Notes under the pieces: generated by a model
The model's database searches: none
Told to the model about the DNA's origin: nothing
Seen by the model: the letters and a program-made list of their open reading frames with translations, nothing else
Position numbers and translations under genes: made by a program
Shown here: positions 7,645-16,198 of the stretch, piece by piece
Numbering within the stretch: position 1 is the first letter of the stretch
Layout: each line of letters starts with the position of its first letter
NCBI GenBank assembly: GCA_029240245.1
Contig: JARBTJ010000029.1
Location: 1-40,347, forward strand
Direction: 5' to 3'
DNA length: 40,347 bases
Source of the DNA: Herbinix sp.
GTDB lineage: Bacteria; Bacillota; Clostridia; Lachnospirales; Lachnospiraceae

Positions 7645-7683
7645 AACCGCCGATCAATGCATACGCATTATACCTCGGCGGTT
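7645..7683. terminator. Hairpin terminator after the GntR/ABC operon
   Basis: AACCGCCGA (7645-7653) pairs with TCGGCGGTT (7675-7683). An internal AATGC-GTAT-GCATT mini-stem lies in the loop. A short T-run follows on both strands. It is 17 nt beyond the permease stop, so it probably ends the operon on the minus strand. Confidence 0.75.
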
Positions 7684-7699
7684 TCTTAACTACTTTTTA

Positions 7700-9781
7700 T
7701 TATTCTACGCTATATCCAATATCCTTCAACACAAATTCCGGAATACTATCCATCCTGAAACGGAAACTACATTCCTGTTCATTACCAAATTCATCAAGCT
7801 TTAAGATTACAATCACATCAATGAATTCATTTGCTTCAATCATCAGATAATTGTTATCATAATATTCATTTTGAATCAAACATGGATAAATAGCATCTAT
7901 TTCTGACTGCTCCGTATAGGTTACTGATATATCCTCCTGCCGATATGCGGTATCCATTTCCACACCGGACGCATTCATAATTTCAACTGCTTTTTCGTTA
8001 TAAGAATGAATCCTTATCTGCTTTATATCCTTACTGTCGATTGTCTTCGTCGCGTCAAAGCCATGCTCCTTTAAGAAATCGATTGTTTGATGAAAATCCT
8101 CATACACATAATAATCCATCGGTCTTTCATTTAGCTCGATCAGTAAGGTGGCAACAGGCGATTTACTTGATATATCCTCCAGTGTAAGGCTTTGTAATTC
8201 ATTCTTATATAACTTAAGAAGCTGTTTTTTTTCACTACTGTCTAAGCTAAAATTAACCTCGTCCAGAATATTATAGCAGCTGATATCACCGATCAGACTC
8301 ATATCCCATTGATAAATCGGATAATGGACCTCCTTAAATCTATTGTTTATATAGATGTCCTTTAATATCGGATAACCTTCCTCAATATTTATTTGATATG
8401 ATCGGTATATCTTCCTTCCGCTATCCAGTGTATATTTTACAGTATACTGAAGAGATTTCCGAAAACCATCAAATCGATGATCAAGACGCTTTGTTCCCAG
8501 TTCAGCCAGGGAATAAGCAGCATCAATATCCGTAAGCTCCATGTTATTTAATTGGTAAGTGCTGCTGTTAATAAAGGCTGGACTCCCCGTTTCGTGATTG
8601 TTATATCGTAGATTCGTATCCAGTCCCGATACATATATACTCATGCTCGCTATTTTATCCTTCTTTGGTACATAGGAATCATAATGAAACAGATCGAACT
8701 GGAAAATGCTTGCAACTATTGTAACCACAACTGCGCAAAATAGTATATGATATTTATGCATAAATGCACAGCGGATATCAAAATTATATATAATCTCAAT
8801 AATTGCATAGGTAACTAAGAAGGAGAAAACCAATCCAAAAAGAAGCCAGCCTGCGTCTCCATACCTTGCTATGTTCCGAAACATGATTCCTCCGCCTAAG
8901 GTCAAGGTAATAACCAGGATTATCTTAATAATCGGTTTCGACCTTGCAAAGGTCATAGCTCTACCGGCTGCCTCGGACGGTCTCTTTCTATACAGAAAAA
9001 GCGCCAGCCCTATCATAAGAACCGTTACCAGAAAGCTTATTATTATTCTGAAACATATATCCTTTCCGTCAACAGATCGGTTAGCAATATCCATATAACT
9101 GCCGATCGGAGAAAGAAATTGCCAGATTTTATCCTGTGTGTCAAAGCTCTCATAATAGGTTTGAAAAAATCCCGAAAAATACAATTCCTTTATCATCATC
9201 AACATAGGTCCATACAATAGGAATACTCCTGTACCCAATAAGCTGACGATTAAATTGCCGGTCATCATAACTGCAATGATTACAATTGTATAAATCAAAC
9301 TATAGAATAACAGATTTATACCTATTGCGGTAAAGGCTAATGTTAATACCTGGCCGGTTAACAAATGATTTAAGCAAAGTACGATGACAGAAATAATGAC
9401 ATTGATGATATAGGGAATGAAATATATCAGTAAGCCATTCACATATGTAATGGTGAAAAGTATCTCCCTTCGTACCGGAATACTATGAAACAAATCCACC
9501 TTTTTTCTGGAGTGCAAATAATAGAAACCGCTGATACCGCAAACGATAGCTGATATTATAGTCAAAATAAAAACCATTTCATTATTAGGTCCGACCAGCT
9601 TAATAATTTGATATATCACCCAATCCTCAGCCCGATATACGGGATCTGATAAAGTTTCCACTGTTAAGGCACAATTCACAGTTAGAAAGAGAAAAAACAC
9701 AAGCATTGATAAAGCAATCGACCAAATACGTCTTTTCAAATCCTCTCTAAGCAGCTTAAGAAATAAGTTTTTTGATGTCAT
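7700..9781 (-). CDS. ABC-2-type permease with large C-terminal extracytoplasmic domain
   Basis: A 693-residue protein. The N-terminal half (to about residue 365) has roughly eight hydrophobic segments, starting with WSIALSMLVFFLFLTVNCAL. Between the first two is SRKKVDLFHSIPVRREILF, a cytoplasmic motif typical of ABC-2 permeases of the YtrC/D type. The C-terminal 330 residues are soluble, Tyr/Asp-rich and probably extracytoplasmic, resembling the DUF6449 region found with such permeases. Its start overlaps the ATPase gene by 26 bp, showing translational coupling. It is the membrane partner of the ATPase at 9756-10658. Substrate is unknown; GntR(YtrA)/ABC systems often respond to cell-wall antibiotics (family knowledge, not shown here). 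Ribosome site GGAGG is 9 nt upstream. Confidence 0.82.
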   Translation of the reverse strand: MTSKNLFLKLLREDLKRRIWSIALSMLVFFLFLTVNCALTVETLSDPVYRAEDWVIYQIIKLVGPNNEMVFILTIISAIVCGISGFYYLHSRKKVDLFHSIPVRREILFTITYVNGLLIYFIPYIINVIISVIVLCLNHLLTGQVLTLAFTAIGINLLFYSLIYTIVIIAVMMTGNLIVSLLGTGVFLLYGPMLMMIKELYFSGFFQTYYESFDTQDKIWQFLSPIGSYMDIANRSVDGKDICFRIIISFLVTVLMIGLALFLYRKRPSEAAGRAMTFARSKPIIKIILVITLTLGGGIMFRNIARYGDAGWLLFGLVFSFLVTYAIIEIIYNFDIRCAFMHKYHILFCAVVVTIVASIFQFDLFHYDSYVPKKDKIASMSIYVSGLDTNLRYNNHETGSPAFINSSTYQLNNMELTDIDAAYSLAELGTKRLDHRFDGFRKSLQYTVKYTLDSGRKIYRSYQINIEEGYPILKDIYINNRFKEVHYPIYQWDMSLIGDISCYNILDEVNFSLDSSEKKQLLKLYKNELQSLTLEDISSKSPVATLLIELNERPMDYYVYEDFHQTIDFLKEHGFDATKTIDSKDIKQIRIHSYNEKAVEIMNASGVEMDTAYRQEDISVTYTEQSEIDAIYPCLIQNEYYDNNYLMIEANEFIDVIVILKLDEFGNEQECSFRFRMDSIPEFVLKDIGYSVE

Positions 9782-10658
9782 AACCGACCACCTCCGTTTC
9801 GCTAATAAAGATTTCTTCGAGGGACAGCGGAAGCACCTCTGAAAATACCGGGCTGATCTTTTTCATCCGTCCTTCGATCTCTTCCTTATTACATCTGGCT
9901 GTTATCGTATAAAGAGAGCCTCTTTTATCCATCTTTAAAATCTCAATACCCTCAAATACTTCTTTTACATTTTCTTCCCTTTGGAATACACATTGAATCT
10001 TGTGAATATTTAATTTCATATCAAATAAATCCTTTGACAATAATATACCACCCTTATGCAGTAATCCAATATGATCACAGATGTCCTCCAGCTCCCTTAG
10101 ATTATGGGAAGCGATTACCGCAGTCATATTACGTTCTGCTATTTCCTTTGCAAATATACTCTTGACTGCCTGGCGCATGACCGGATCAAGTCCGTCAAAG
10201 GTTTCATCGCAAAAGATATATTTTGTATTCGCACAAATTCCGCAGATAATAGATACCTGCTTTTTCATACCCTTGGAAAAGGTATTAATCTTTCGGTTTT
10301 GGTCTAACTCAAACTGCTTCATCAAACCATTAAATCTTCCTTCATCAAAGGACGGATAGATTGCCATGTAATATTTCTTCATATCCTTTGGTGTTGCGTT
10401 ATTAAAAAAATACTGGTCATCGGAAATATAAAAGAATAATTGCTTAGCCTTAATATTCTCATAAACCTCCATACCGTCGATTTTTACGGTCCCCTCATCG
10501 GCCCGTATAATTCCGCTCAGTATTCGTATCAAGGTGCTCTTTCCAGCACCATTCGTTCCTACCAGACCGAATACATTTCCTTCCCGGATTGCAATCGTAA
10601 CCTGATCCACTGCTTTGATACGGTCAAATTCCTTACTGACCTTTTCTACCTCAATCAT
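9756..10658 (-). CDS. ABC transporter ATP-binding protein
   Basis: A 300-residue cytoplasmic ATPase. Walker A is GTNGAGKST (about residues 35-43). The ABC signature is FSKGMKKQVS, a variant of LSGGQ common in YtrB/YxlF-like exporters. Walker B is YIFCDE with D-loop GLDP, and the switch His is in ASHNLRE. A C-terminal extension follows the core fold. The start at 10658 (MIEVEKVSKEF) is chosen over an in-frame codon at 10685 because an AGGAGGGGG site lies just upstream. It overlaps the GntR gene by 8 bp and the permease by 26 bp, so three proteins are translated from one mRNA. It drives the permease at 7700-9781. Confidence 0.93.
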   Translation of the reverse strand: MIEVEKVSKEFDRIKAVDQVTIAIREGNVFGLVGTNGAGKSTLIRILSGIIRADEGTVKIDGMEVYENIKAKQLFFYISDDQYFFNNATPKDMKKYYMAIYPSFDEGRFNGLMKQFELDQNRKINTFSKGMKKQVSIICGICANTKYIFCDETFDGLDPVMRQAVKSIFAKEIAERNMTAVIASHNLRELEDICDHIGLLHKGGILLSKDLFDMKLNIHKIQCVFQREENVKEVFEGIEILKMDKRGSLYTITARCNKEEIEGRMKKISPVFSEVLPLSLEEIFISETEVVGYDIKKLIS

Positions 10659-11046
10659 TGTGTTCCCCCTCCTTATATCCCTCATTCACTGTACGAATGA
10701 ACTCTTCCTGTGTGATACCAATATCCCTGGCCTCCTTGACCAGTTTCAATACCTCACTCAGTATGGAATCCCATTTATCCCGCAGTAATCTGCTGTTTGC
10801 CGCAATATAGCTCCCCCGACCCTTTACCGAATAGATAAATCCCTGTCGTTCCAGTTCGGTATATGCCCTTTGTATGGTATTGGGATTAATCGACAATTCC
10901 ATCGCCAGATTCCGGACAGAGGGCAATTGGGTATCAGGTTCCAAAATACCTTTAATAATAAGCTTCTGATACCCCTCAACAATCTGCTCATAAATAGGTC
11001 TTCGATCCTTGTAATCAATGATTATCACCGGTTTCTCCTTTCTCAT
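10651..11046 (-). CDS. GntR-family regulator, YtrA subfamily
   Basis: A 131-residue repressor-like protein. The winged helix occupies about residues 13-80: RPIYEQIVEGYQKLI, then LPSVRNLAMELSINPNTIQRAY (recognition helix) and GRGSYIA (wing). The short helical C-terminal tail (about 45 residues) with no ligand domain defines the YtrA subfamily, which normally regulates its own ABC operon. The start at 11046 follows an AGGAG site by 6 nt and is preferred over the ATG at 11079. It is first in the operon, with the ATPase start overlapping its stop. A large inverted repeat 52 nt upstream is its probable operator. Confidence 0.92.
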   Translation of the reverse strand: MRKEKPVIIIDYKDRRPIYEQIVEGYQKLIIKGILEPDTQLPSVRNLAMELSINPNTIQRAYTELERQGFIYSVKGRGSYIAANSRLLRDKWDSILSEVLKLVKEARDIGITQEEFIRTVNEGYKEGEHND

Positions 11047-11097
11047 TTTTACTCCTGAATGAAAAAATATGCAACTCATACTATTTGCTATATTGTA

Positions 11098-11142
11098 TTC
11101 TATACTGACTGTATTATGATTATTAATACGGTTAGTATAGAA
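11098..11142. promoter_or_regulatory. Probable operator of the GntR/ABC operon (45-bp palindrome)
   Basis: Left arm TTCTATACTGACTGTATTA (11098-11116) and right arm TAATACGGTTAGTATAGAA (11124-11142) are inverted repeats with 17 of 19 matches around a 7-nt centre. It overlaps the place where the operon promoter must be, upstream of the GntR gene. YtrA regulators bind long palindromes with a TATAC-like core. The binding is inferred. Confidence 0.8.
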
Positions 11143-11160
11143 CTATTACGACAAATTGTC

Positions 11161-11200
11161 AAACAAAAAGCAAAGAAGAGGTAAAACCACCTCCCTTTGC
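11161..11200 (-). terminator. Rho-independent terminator of the SHOCT gene
   Basis: Read on the minus strand, GCAAAGGGAGGT pairs with ACCTCTTCTTTGC with a small internal mismatch, and TTTTTGTTTG follows. It lies 88 nt past the stop of the gene at 11288-11644. Confidence 0.87.
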
Positions 11201-11287
11201 ATAAATATCCCTTTATTTCATGTATCATATTTTTCGTACATTGATTATCTTATATAGTATTTTTATTGATAATATTCTTTCTTTCTA

Positions 11288-11644
11288 TTAAATATCTTCC
11301 AATATCTGCTTACGTTTTTCCTGAAACTCCTCTGTAGTTATTATACCTTTATCATAAAGGCTTTGCAGCTCCTTTAATCTTTCCTCTACGGATTTATCGC
11401 TAACGAAGGTATCCTGCCGATATTCATCCTCAATCAAAATTTCATGGGATGCAACACCTTTATCCGAAAATGCATTTATTCCATTCATAATCGTAATTAT
11501 CACAGCAAACAAGGTCCATATTATACCAAACGGACCAAATATGGGTATAGCCAAAAATAAACCAATACCACAAAATAAAATACCGCCAAAAAACCCTGCC
11601 ATGGATTGGCCTTTACCCGGTTTTACTCTAACTCTCCTGCTCAT
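11288..11644 (-). CDS. Small membrane protein with C-terminal SHOCT domain
   Basis: A 118-residue protein. A basic N-terminus (MSRRVRVKPGKGQS) is followed by a hydrophobic hairpin of two membrane segments (about 16-36 and 38-56). A polar linker and a C-terminal SHOCT motif, VEERLKELQSLYDKGIITTEEFQEKR cut here to ERLKELQSLYDKGIITTEEF, follow at about 86-116. SHOCT is a short helical domain found at the ends of many small membrane proteins; its role is unclear. A good AAGGAG site precedes the ATG. It has its own terminator, so it is probably monocistronic. Function is unknown. Confidence 0.85.
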   Translation of the reverse strand: MSRRVRVKPGKGQSMAGFFGGILFCGIGLFLAIPIFGPFGIIWTLFAVIITIMNGINAFSDKGVASHEILIEDEYRQDTFVSDKSVEERLKELQSLYDKGIITTEEFQEKRKQILEDI

Positions 11645-11790
11645 ATCAATTCTCCTTTTTATATATCTTACCTAGGCGTTTTCGAAACAATATAGTTTTT
11701 GCTAATGCCTTTCATTATCATAATACACATTTTACCATTCTTCAACCTTCGATAAGCAATCTTAACCAAGTTTTAATACTTAAGCAGTAG

Positions 11791-11860
11791 TCTTCAGTTT
11801 TTGTTCTTCAGTTTTTGTTCTTCAGTTTTTGTTCTTCAGTTTTTGTTCTTCAGTTTTTGT
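11791..11860. repeat. 14-bp minisatellite, 5 perfect units
   Basis: Five identical copies of TCTTCAGTTTTTGT fill 11791-11860. Identity of all copies suggests recent expansion or ongoing slippage, in contrast to the diverged arrays elsewhere in the window. Non-coding. Confidence 0.97.
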
Positions 11861-11948
11861 AACATATATACTCTGTTAAAGCAAGCTATTATACGTCTCT
11901 GTCACAACAATTTACAATATATAGAATTTTCTGAGCAGTGATATATTC

Positions 11949-12003
11949 GCTCTGCTTGATTATATTTAATGTATAATGGGTGAATTATATAACCAGGCAG
12001 AGC
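11949..12003 (-). terminator. Weak hairpin after the two-component/ABC cluster
   Basis: GCTCTGC (11949-11955) and GCAGAGC (11997-12003) can pair across a 41-nt AT-rich loop, 9 nt beyond the stop of the last gene. No clear T-run is seen, so the terminator role is uncertain. Confidence 0.35.
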
Positions 12004-12011
12004 CTATTAAA

Positions 12012-12641
12012 TTATTTAAATCTCCTGCAACAATACCGGATTCCTATCCCAAATAGGAGAAACACCACCCCGGTAACTGCAAGATACACCTTTTCCTCAT
12101 AGCTTCCTCTCATCATGGAGAAAAGATAAAAGCTTTTTAAGTATTTACTCCCACCACTGATCGCCATCATGTAATATACCATCGGCAGCATATACGCAAT
12201 TGCTATCTGATCGGAAATACTGTAGGCTACAACGCCCATACCACCTAAAAACAAAGCTTCTGCGATAGTGCCGAGATACAATTCATGTACTGGGAATACA
12301 CAGTGATTATATTTTAACCACACTATGTAGATTCCCACCAATAATACCAGGCAAATAACTGCCTCTAGGATACGTGCAACGTATACTCCGGTAGCCGACG
12401 TGAATTTAGCTTCTGTCAGATCCCTGATGTCTTTATCCTGTTCCGGATAAAAGATGGGAACGAATAGTATAATTCCGACTAGTGCCACATACATCTCAAG
12501 AACCTGTGCCGTCCTGACTCCATCCAAATTTTCAACGCCCATGAGAAGCGGGGATATGCATAGGAACAGTATTGAAATCAGCAAATGCGGGTAGAGGTTA
12601 AATTTTAGATTTGCTTTTGCGATTTGGTAATATCTTTCCAC
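12012..12641 (-). CDS. Small ABC-associated membrane protein
   Basis: A 209-residue protein with about six hydrophobic segments and little else: LLISILFLCISPLLMGV, VALVGIILFVPIFYP, AVICLVLLVGIYIVWL, and three more up to the RYCCRRFK end. The start codon is GTG at 12641, placed 10 nt after a GGGGGAG site, and overlaps the upstream permease by 44 bp. The overlap and shared strand make it the last member of the ATPase-permease operon, so it is probably a second membrane subunit. The family is not recognised from the sequence alone. The substrate is unknown. Confidence 0.72.
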   Translation of the reverse strand: MERYYQIAKANLKFNLYPHLLISILFLCISPLLMGVENLDGVRTAQVLEMYVALVGIILFVPIFYPEQDKDIRDLTEAKFTSATGVYVARILEAVICLVLLVGIYIVWLKYNHCVFPVHELYLGTIAEALFLGGMGVVAYSISDQIAIAYMLPMVYYMMAISGGSKYLKSFYLFSMMRGSYEEKVYLAVTGVVFLLFGIGIRYCCRRFK

Positions 12642-13830
12642 GAGCGATCAGCTCCCCCCTTCGTTTCTTATCGTAGACATAGATCGAAGCTAGTATCAAA
12701 AGGATCGCAATTATGGTGTAAGCTATTCGGTTTATAGCCAAAATATGAAAATTGTCGATATAAGTCGCGTAATCGCCCAAGGTATTATGTCTTGGCACGA
12801 AATTCCAATCATATCCTCCATTGATATTGACAGCTCCGGTAAATATGCTGACGAACCACCAGATGCCCTGAATTAATATCGCTATCGCTGTTTCGGTTAT
12901 TTCTGTGAAGAAAACACCAACCGAAATTGAAACCATTATGGTAGGCATTAGCCACCCAAAAATGTATTTTAAAAATGCAAGCTGGTCTACCGAAGCATGA
13001 ATACTATTCCCATATACGATGCATTGAATGGTAGGTGAAATACTTAGCAGAAGGACTGGTAGAAGCAGCATGGCAAGCATGGATAAGTACCTTGATAAGA
13101 TTACTGCTGCAGAGGAAATGCTGCGGGAATAGAAAACCTCACTTATTTTTGCCCGTCTGTCACGCAGATGCCTGGTAACTGCCAGAAATACCGGCAAAAT
13201 CGCAAGAATAATTCCCATGTAATCACAGAATAATCTTGCATAAGCACCGGACACCTGATCCTTTTGTATGATCTCCTCATATTCTGCAAGTGCAGTTTCA
13301 TAGGTCTTCGGTACCCTTGCATTGGATTTCATAAAGGTTTTACTGTAATTTGAACCTCCTCCGATTAGCTTATCTGCTTGTTTCATGAGTTTTAGGAAGC
13401 GTTCATAGGTTAGGCTCTCCGGCGTTGTAATCGTGATTGATCCCGTATATAAGGAAACCGTCGAAAGATAGTTCTCCACAAGCTGCTTTAACTCCTTCTC
13501 CGGCATCCCTGTTACTTCGGAAACTATTTCACTCATTTTCTCATATTTATTTCCACTTAAGATCACTTGTTTATAAAAGCCGATCGGATATGATATAAAC
13601 TTATTATTAAAAAACTCCATCGCCAGCCGACCGACCGTTGTCTTCATGATAACTGTTTCGTCTTCGCTATACATAATGCCGTAATCCTCCTGACCCGGCT
13701 GTGGTCTTTCATAAATCTGAAATTCACCGATCTGGCTGTTAAAAAATGCTATCATACAGATAAGCAGTACATAATAGGTGAGACATTTTAATATTTGTCT
13801 ACATTCCTTGAAAAATAGTTGTACAAACAT
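12598..13830 (-). CDS. ABC transporter permease
   Basis: A 410-residue membrane protein. One N-terminal membrane segment (about 15-33, CLTYYVLLICMIAFFN) is followed by an extracytoplasmic region of about 170 residues. Five more membrane segments lie between about 205 and 390. This layout, one helix, a long external loop and a C-terminal helix bundle, fits ABC-2 exporter permeases. Its ATG overlaps the ATPase stop in a TAATG junction, which shows direct translational coupling. The response regulator and kinase genes immediately upstream suggest that the transporter is controlled by an external signal. The substrate cannot be told from sequence. Confidence 0.8.
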   Translation of the reverse strand: MFVQLFFKECRQILKCLTYYVLLICMIAFFNSQIGEFQIYERPQPGQEDYGIMYSEDETVIMKTTVGRLAMEFFNNKFISYPIGFYKQVILSGNKYEKMSEIVSEVTGMPEKELKQLVENYLSTVSLYTGSITITTPESLTYERFLKLMKQADKLIGGGSNYSKTFMKSNARVPKTYETALAEYEEIIQKDQVSGAYARLFCDYMGIILAILPVFLAVTRHLRDRRAKISEVFYSRSISSAAVILSRYLSMLAMLLLPVLLLSISPTIQCIVYGNSIHASVDQLAFLKYIFGWLMPTIMVSISVGVFFTEITETAIAILIQGIWWFVSIFTGAVNINGGYDWNFVPRHNTLGDYATYIDNFHILAINRIAYTIIAILLILASIYVYDKKRRGELIARGKILPNRKSKSKI

Positions 13831-14708
13831 TATTGCACACCTCTTTTCCCATACATCAGATACATATATGCATCTTCAACATTTGCTTCACAGGGCAAGG
13901 CTGTATCAAAGGGAAGCTTATCCGCAACCAGACGCACATTTACGAGGTTTCCCATTGAAATCATACCGGTTACCGGATATTGTTCCTTAACCCTTGCCAA
14001 TTCCAATTTGCTGATTTCAGCACTGTAGATTTTCCCCCGAGCCGCTTCCACTAAGTCACTTACGGTGCCCTGATAAATGATTTCTCCCTCATCAAGTACT
14101 GCGATATTCTCACAGGTAGCTTCGATATCTCCGACGATATGCGTAGACAATATTACAATCCTGTCCTGTGCAATCTCACTTAAAAGATTTCGGAAACGAA
14201 CTCTCTCCTCCGGATCTAATCCGGCTGTCGGTTCATCGACTATGAGCACCTTGGGATCATGCAAAATTGCCTGTGCAATCCCCAGACGGCGTTTCATTCC
14301 ACCCGATAACGCTTTCACCTTGGTACGCATATTCTTTTGCAGATTTACCTTCATTAAAAGCTTACTGATTTCGTCCTTTCGCTGTGCTTTAGTAAGTCCC
14401 GAGAGTACGCCCAAATAGTCCATGGCTTCATACACTGTCATGTTTGCATACATGGAAAATTCCTGCGGAAGATATCCGGTCATTCTCCGAATCGCTGCTG
14501 CCTCTGTAATCGGAACACCGCATACAGTAACATTTCCGTTATTCTTCTGAAGCAGGGTAGCGAGTACCTTCATCAGTGTCGTCTTACCTGCTCCGTTCCG
14601 TCCTAACAGCCCAAACATTCCCTGGTTAATCGTTAAGTCGATGTCCTTTAATGCTTGTTTTTTTCCATAAAACTTATTCAGTTTCTCAATTGTAATTTCT
14701 GTAGACAT
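13830..14708 (-). CDS. ABC transporter ATP-binding protein
   Basis: A 292-residue cytoplasmic ATPase. Walker A is GRNGAGKTT (about 35-43), Q-loop YLPQEFSMY, signature LSGGMKRRLGIAQ, Walker B VLIVDEP with D-loop AGLDPEER, and the switch His in LSTHIVGDIE. A roughly 75-residue C-terminal extension follows, as in ABC-2 exporters of the CcmA/BcrA type. It couples to the permease at 12598-13830 (TAATG overlap) and probably the small membrane protein after it. It starts 128 nt after the histidine kinase stop on the same strand. AAAGGA provides the ribosome site. The best general guess is peptide or lipid export, but this is not proven. Confidence 0.93.
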   Translation of the reverse strand: MSTEITIEKLNKFYGKKQALKDIDLTINQGMFGLLGRNGAGKTTLMKVLATLLQKNNGNVTVCGVPITEAAAIRRMTGYLPQEFSMYANMTVYEAMDYLGVLSGLTKAQRKDEISKLLMKVNLQKNMRTKVKALSGGMKRRLGIAQAILHDPKVLIVDEPTAGLDPEERVRFRNLLSEIAQDRIVILSTHIVGDIEATCENIAVLDEGEIIYQGTVSDLVEAARGKIYSAEISKLELARVKEQYPVTGMISMGNLVNVRLVADKLPFDTALPCEANVEDAYMYLMYGKRGVQ

Positions 14709-14836
14709 TTTTATAAATCCTTTCTGCGCACGATCCCTCTTTTACAAAAAACCTGCTTTATGATAATTTAATTCTTCATAGCAAGTATAAAAGAGAAATA
14801 TCTACATTTTATCTATGATAATTATTTATTGCGATG

Positions 14837-16198
14837 TCATGACAAATTTATATATGAAAAAGAAGCAGTTACGATTGCGCCACGATCCACACTGTTAGAT
14901 AATGCAATACTGCCTCCGTGTTTTTCACATAATATCTTACAGATATAAAGTCCGATGCCAAAGTGATGTGATTTATCCTCTTTGTCATCCGAATAATAAG
15001 GTTTGGTAGCCATGGTTAAATCCCTCTGTGTGAATCCTTTTCCATCATCAGTGACAGAGATGAGCAGAAGTCCGGTCTCTACATCGACAACCAGAGCAAC
15101 TTTAACCGATGTCTTCGCATATCGCATGGCATTGGAAAGCAGATTTTCGCATACCTCCATTATAATTGCCTCATCCAGATATAGAATTTCGGACTTCGAT
15201 TGTACTTCCTCCGAATAATGAGTACCGGACTTTGTTTCCACTTCCTCCTGATAAAGTATTCCAGAGTTCATTTCTGCTTCCTCCGAATAATGAATACCGG
15301 ACTTTGTTTCCACTTCCTCCTGATAATGTATTCCGGAATCCGATTTCACTTCCTCCTCTGCTAACGTAACCCTAATCCCATGACTTCCATCCATAATAGA
15401 GATTAGTTCCTTAAGCTTCCCTTGTAATAGGATGAAATTCGAGTGAAATTGATGCACCGGAATCTCCTCCAGGCTATTGATCTCCTTCATCGTATTGCTG
15501 TAACGCTCTAAACGCTCCAGATTATTCGAAAGCAGAGTAAGTGTAGAGATCAACTTTTCCTCGTTTACTTTTCCTTGCGGAACATATTGCGTTAAAAAAT
15601 CAGTATATCCCTTAAGCACTGTTAAAGGTGTCCGTAAATCATGTGCGAAGGCAGCATTTAAGCGCTTCTGTTCCTCCATTAAATCCCACATTTTCTGATT
15701 GTTAGCAATCAGTTGTTTTCTCATTTGATCAAAGGAATTACACAAATCCCCCATTTCATCGTTAATCGGATATCCTATCTCGATATCCAGATTATTATGT
15801 CCTATTTGATCTGCTGCTTCCTTTAAAATCGCAAGCGGTTTCTTAAGTTTATTTTTATAAAACAGATAAGAGGACCCCATGATTCCTCCGAGTGAATAGA
15901 GAAAGACACTCCAGGTCTGTAAAAAGTCAATAATCTCAACTTGAAAACGGTCGGCATCGGATAATACCGCATAATTTTCATAAATGATTACATATTCCAT
16001 AGGATGGTTCATCGGAGTGGGTTGATTATATTTTGCCCAAATGACTTCGTCCCATTTGTAACATAAGAAGAATGTAGCTGCACTTACTGAGACGATGATT
16101 ATAATAAAACTCATCATATAAAATACGATGGATTTTCGTAATGACAAATTTGTAGCTTTTATGTTCAGCTTTACTATTAGTTCATCTAACCAATCCAT
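14837..16198 (-). CDS. Sensor histidine kinase with repeat insertion in the ATPase domain
   Basis: A 453-residue membrane kinase. Membrane segments at about 22-46 and 93-114 enclose a short 46-residue external loop. A HAMP linker (about 117-165) leads to the H-box FAHDLRTPLTVLKGY with phospho-acceptor His186. The ATP-binding domain has N-box EVCENLLSNAMRYAK (about 348-362), G1 VTDDGKGF and G2 HFGIGLYICK. Between the first strand (GIRVTLAEE, ending near 282) and the N-box helix lie about 60 extra residues of a 12-residue repeat. This is an unusual insertion. It overlaps the response regulator stop by 13 bp and is coupled to it. The ABC genes follow. The short sensor loop resembles kinases that sense the transporter or the membrane rather than a solute. 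Signal unknown. Confidence 0.9.
   Translation of the reverse strand: MDWLDELIVKLNIKATNLSLRKSIVFYMMSFIIIIVSVSAATFFLCYKWDEVIWAKYNQPTPMNHPMEYVIIYENYAVLSDADRFQVEIIDFLQTWSVFLYSLGGIMGSSYLFYKNKLKKPLAILKEAADQIGHNNLDIEIGYPINDEMGDLCNSFDQMRKQLIANNQKMWDLMEEQKRLNAAFAHDLRTPLTVLKGYTDFLTQYVPQGKVNEEKLISTLTLLSNNLERLERYSNTMKEINSLEEIPVHQFHSNFILLQGKLKELISIMDGSHGIRVTLAEEEVKSDSGIHYQEEVETKSGIHYSEEAEMNSGILYQEEVETKSGTHYSEEVQSKSEILYLDEAIIMEVCENLLSNAMRYAKTSVKVALVVDVETGLLLISVTDDGKGFTQRDLTMATKPYYSDDKEDKSHHFGIGLYICKILCEKHGGSIALSNSVDRGAIVTASFSYINLS
15169..15348 (-). repeat. In-frame 36-bp repeat within the kinase, 5 units
   Basis: The plus strand shows units starting CTTCCTCC at 15205, 15241, 15277 and 15313, plus a diverged unit from 15169. 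They encode 12-residue units such as EEVETKSGIHYS and EEAEMNSGILYQ (residues about 284-343). Units 1 and 3, and 2 and 4, are most alike, so a 72-bp block was probably duplicated. 36 is a multiple of three, so copy changes keep the frame. Confidence 0.93.

Larger units (their letters stand above)
11645..12011. other. Intergenic region with 14-bp repeat
   Basis: This 367-nt spacer upstream of the SHOCT gene and downstream of the ABC cluster contains a perfect 14-bp repeat tract (11791-11860) and a weak hairpin (11949-12003). No gene is supported. Confidence 0.7.

Noticed and set aside
14077..14418. 113-codon plus-strand frame inside the ABC ATPase gene
   Set aside because: It is the antisense shadow of a well-conserved ATPase with all its motifs on the minus strand.
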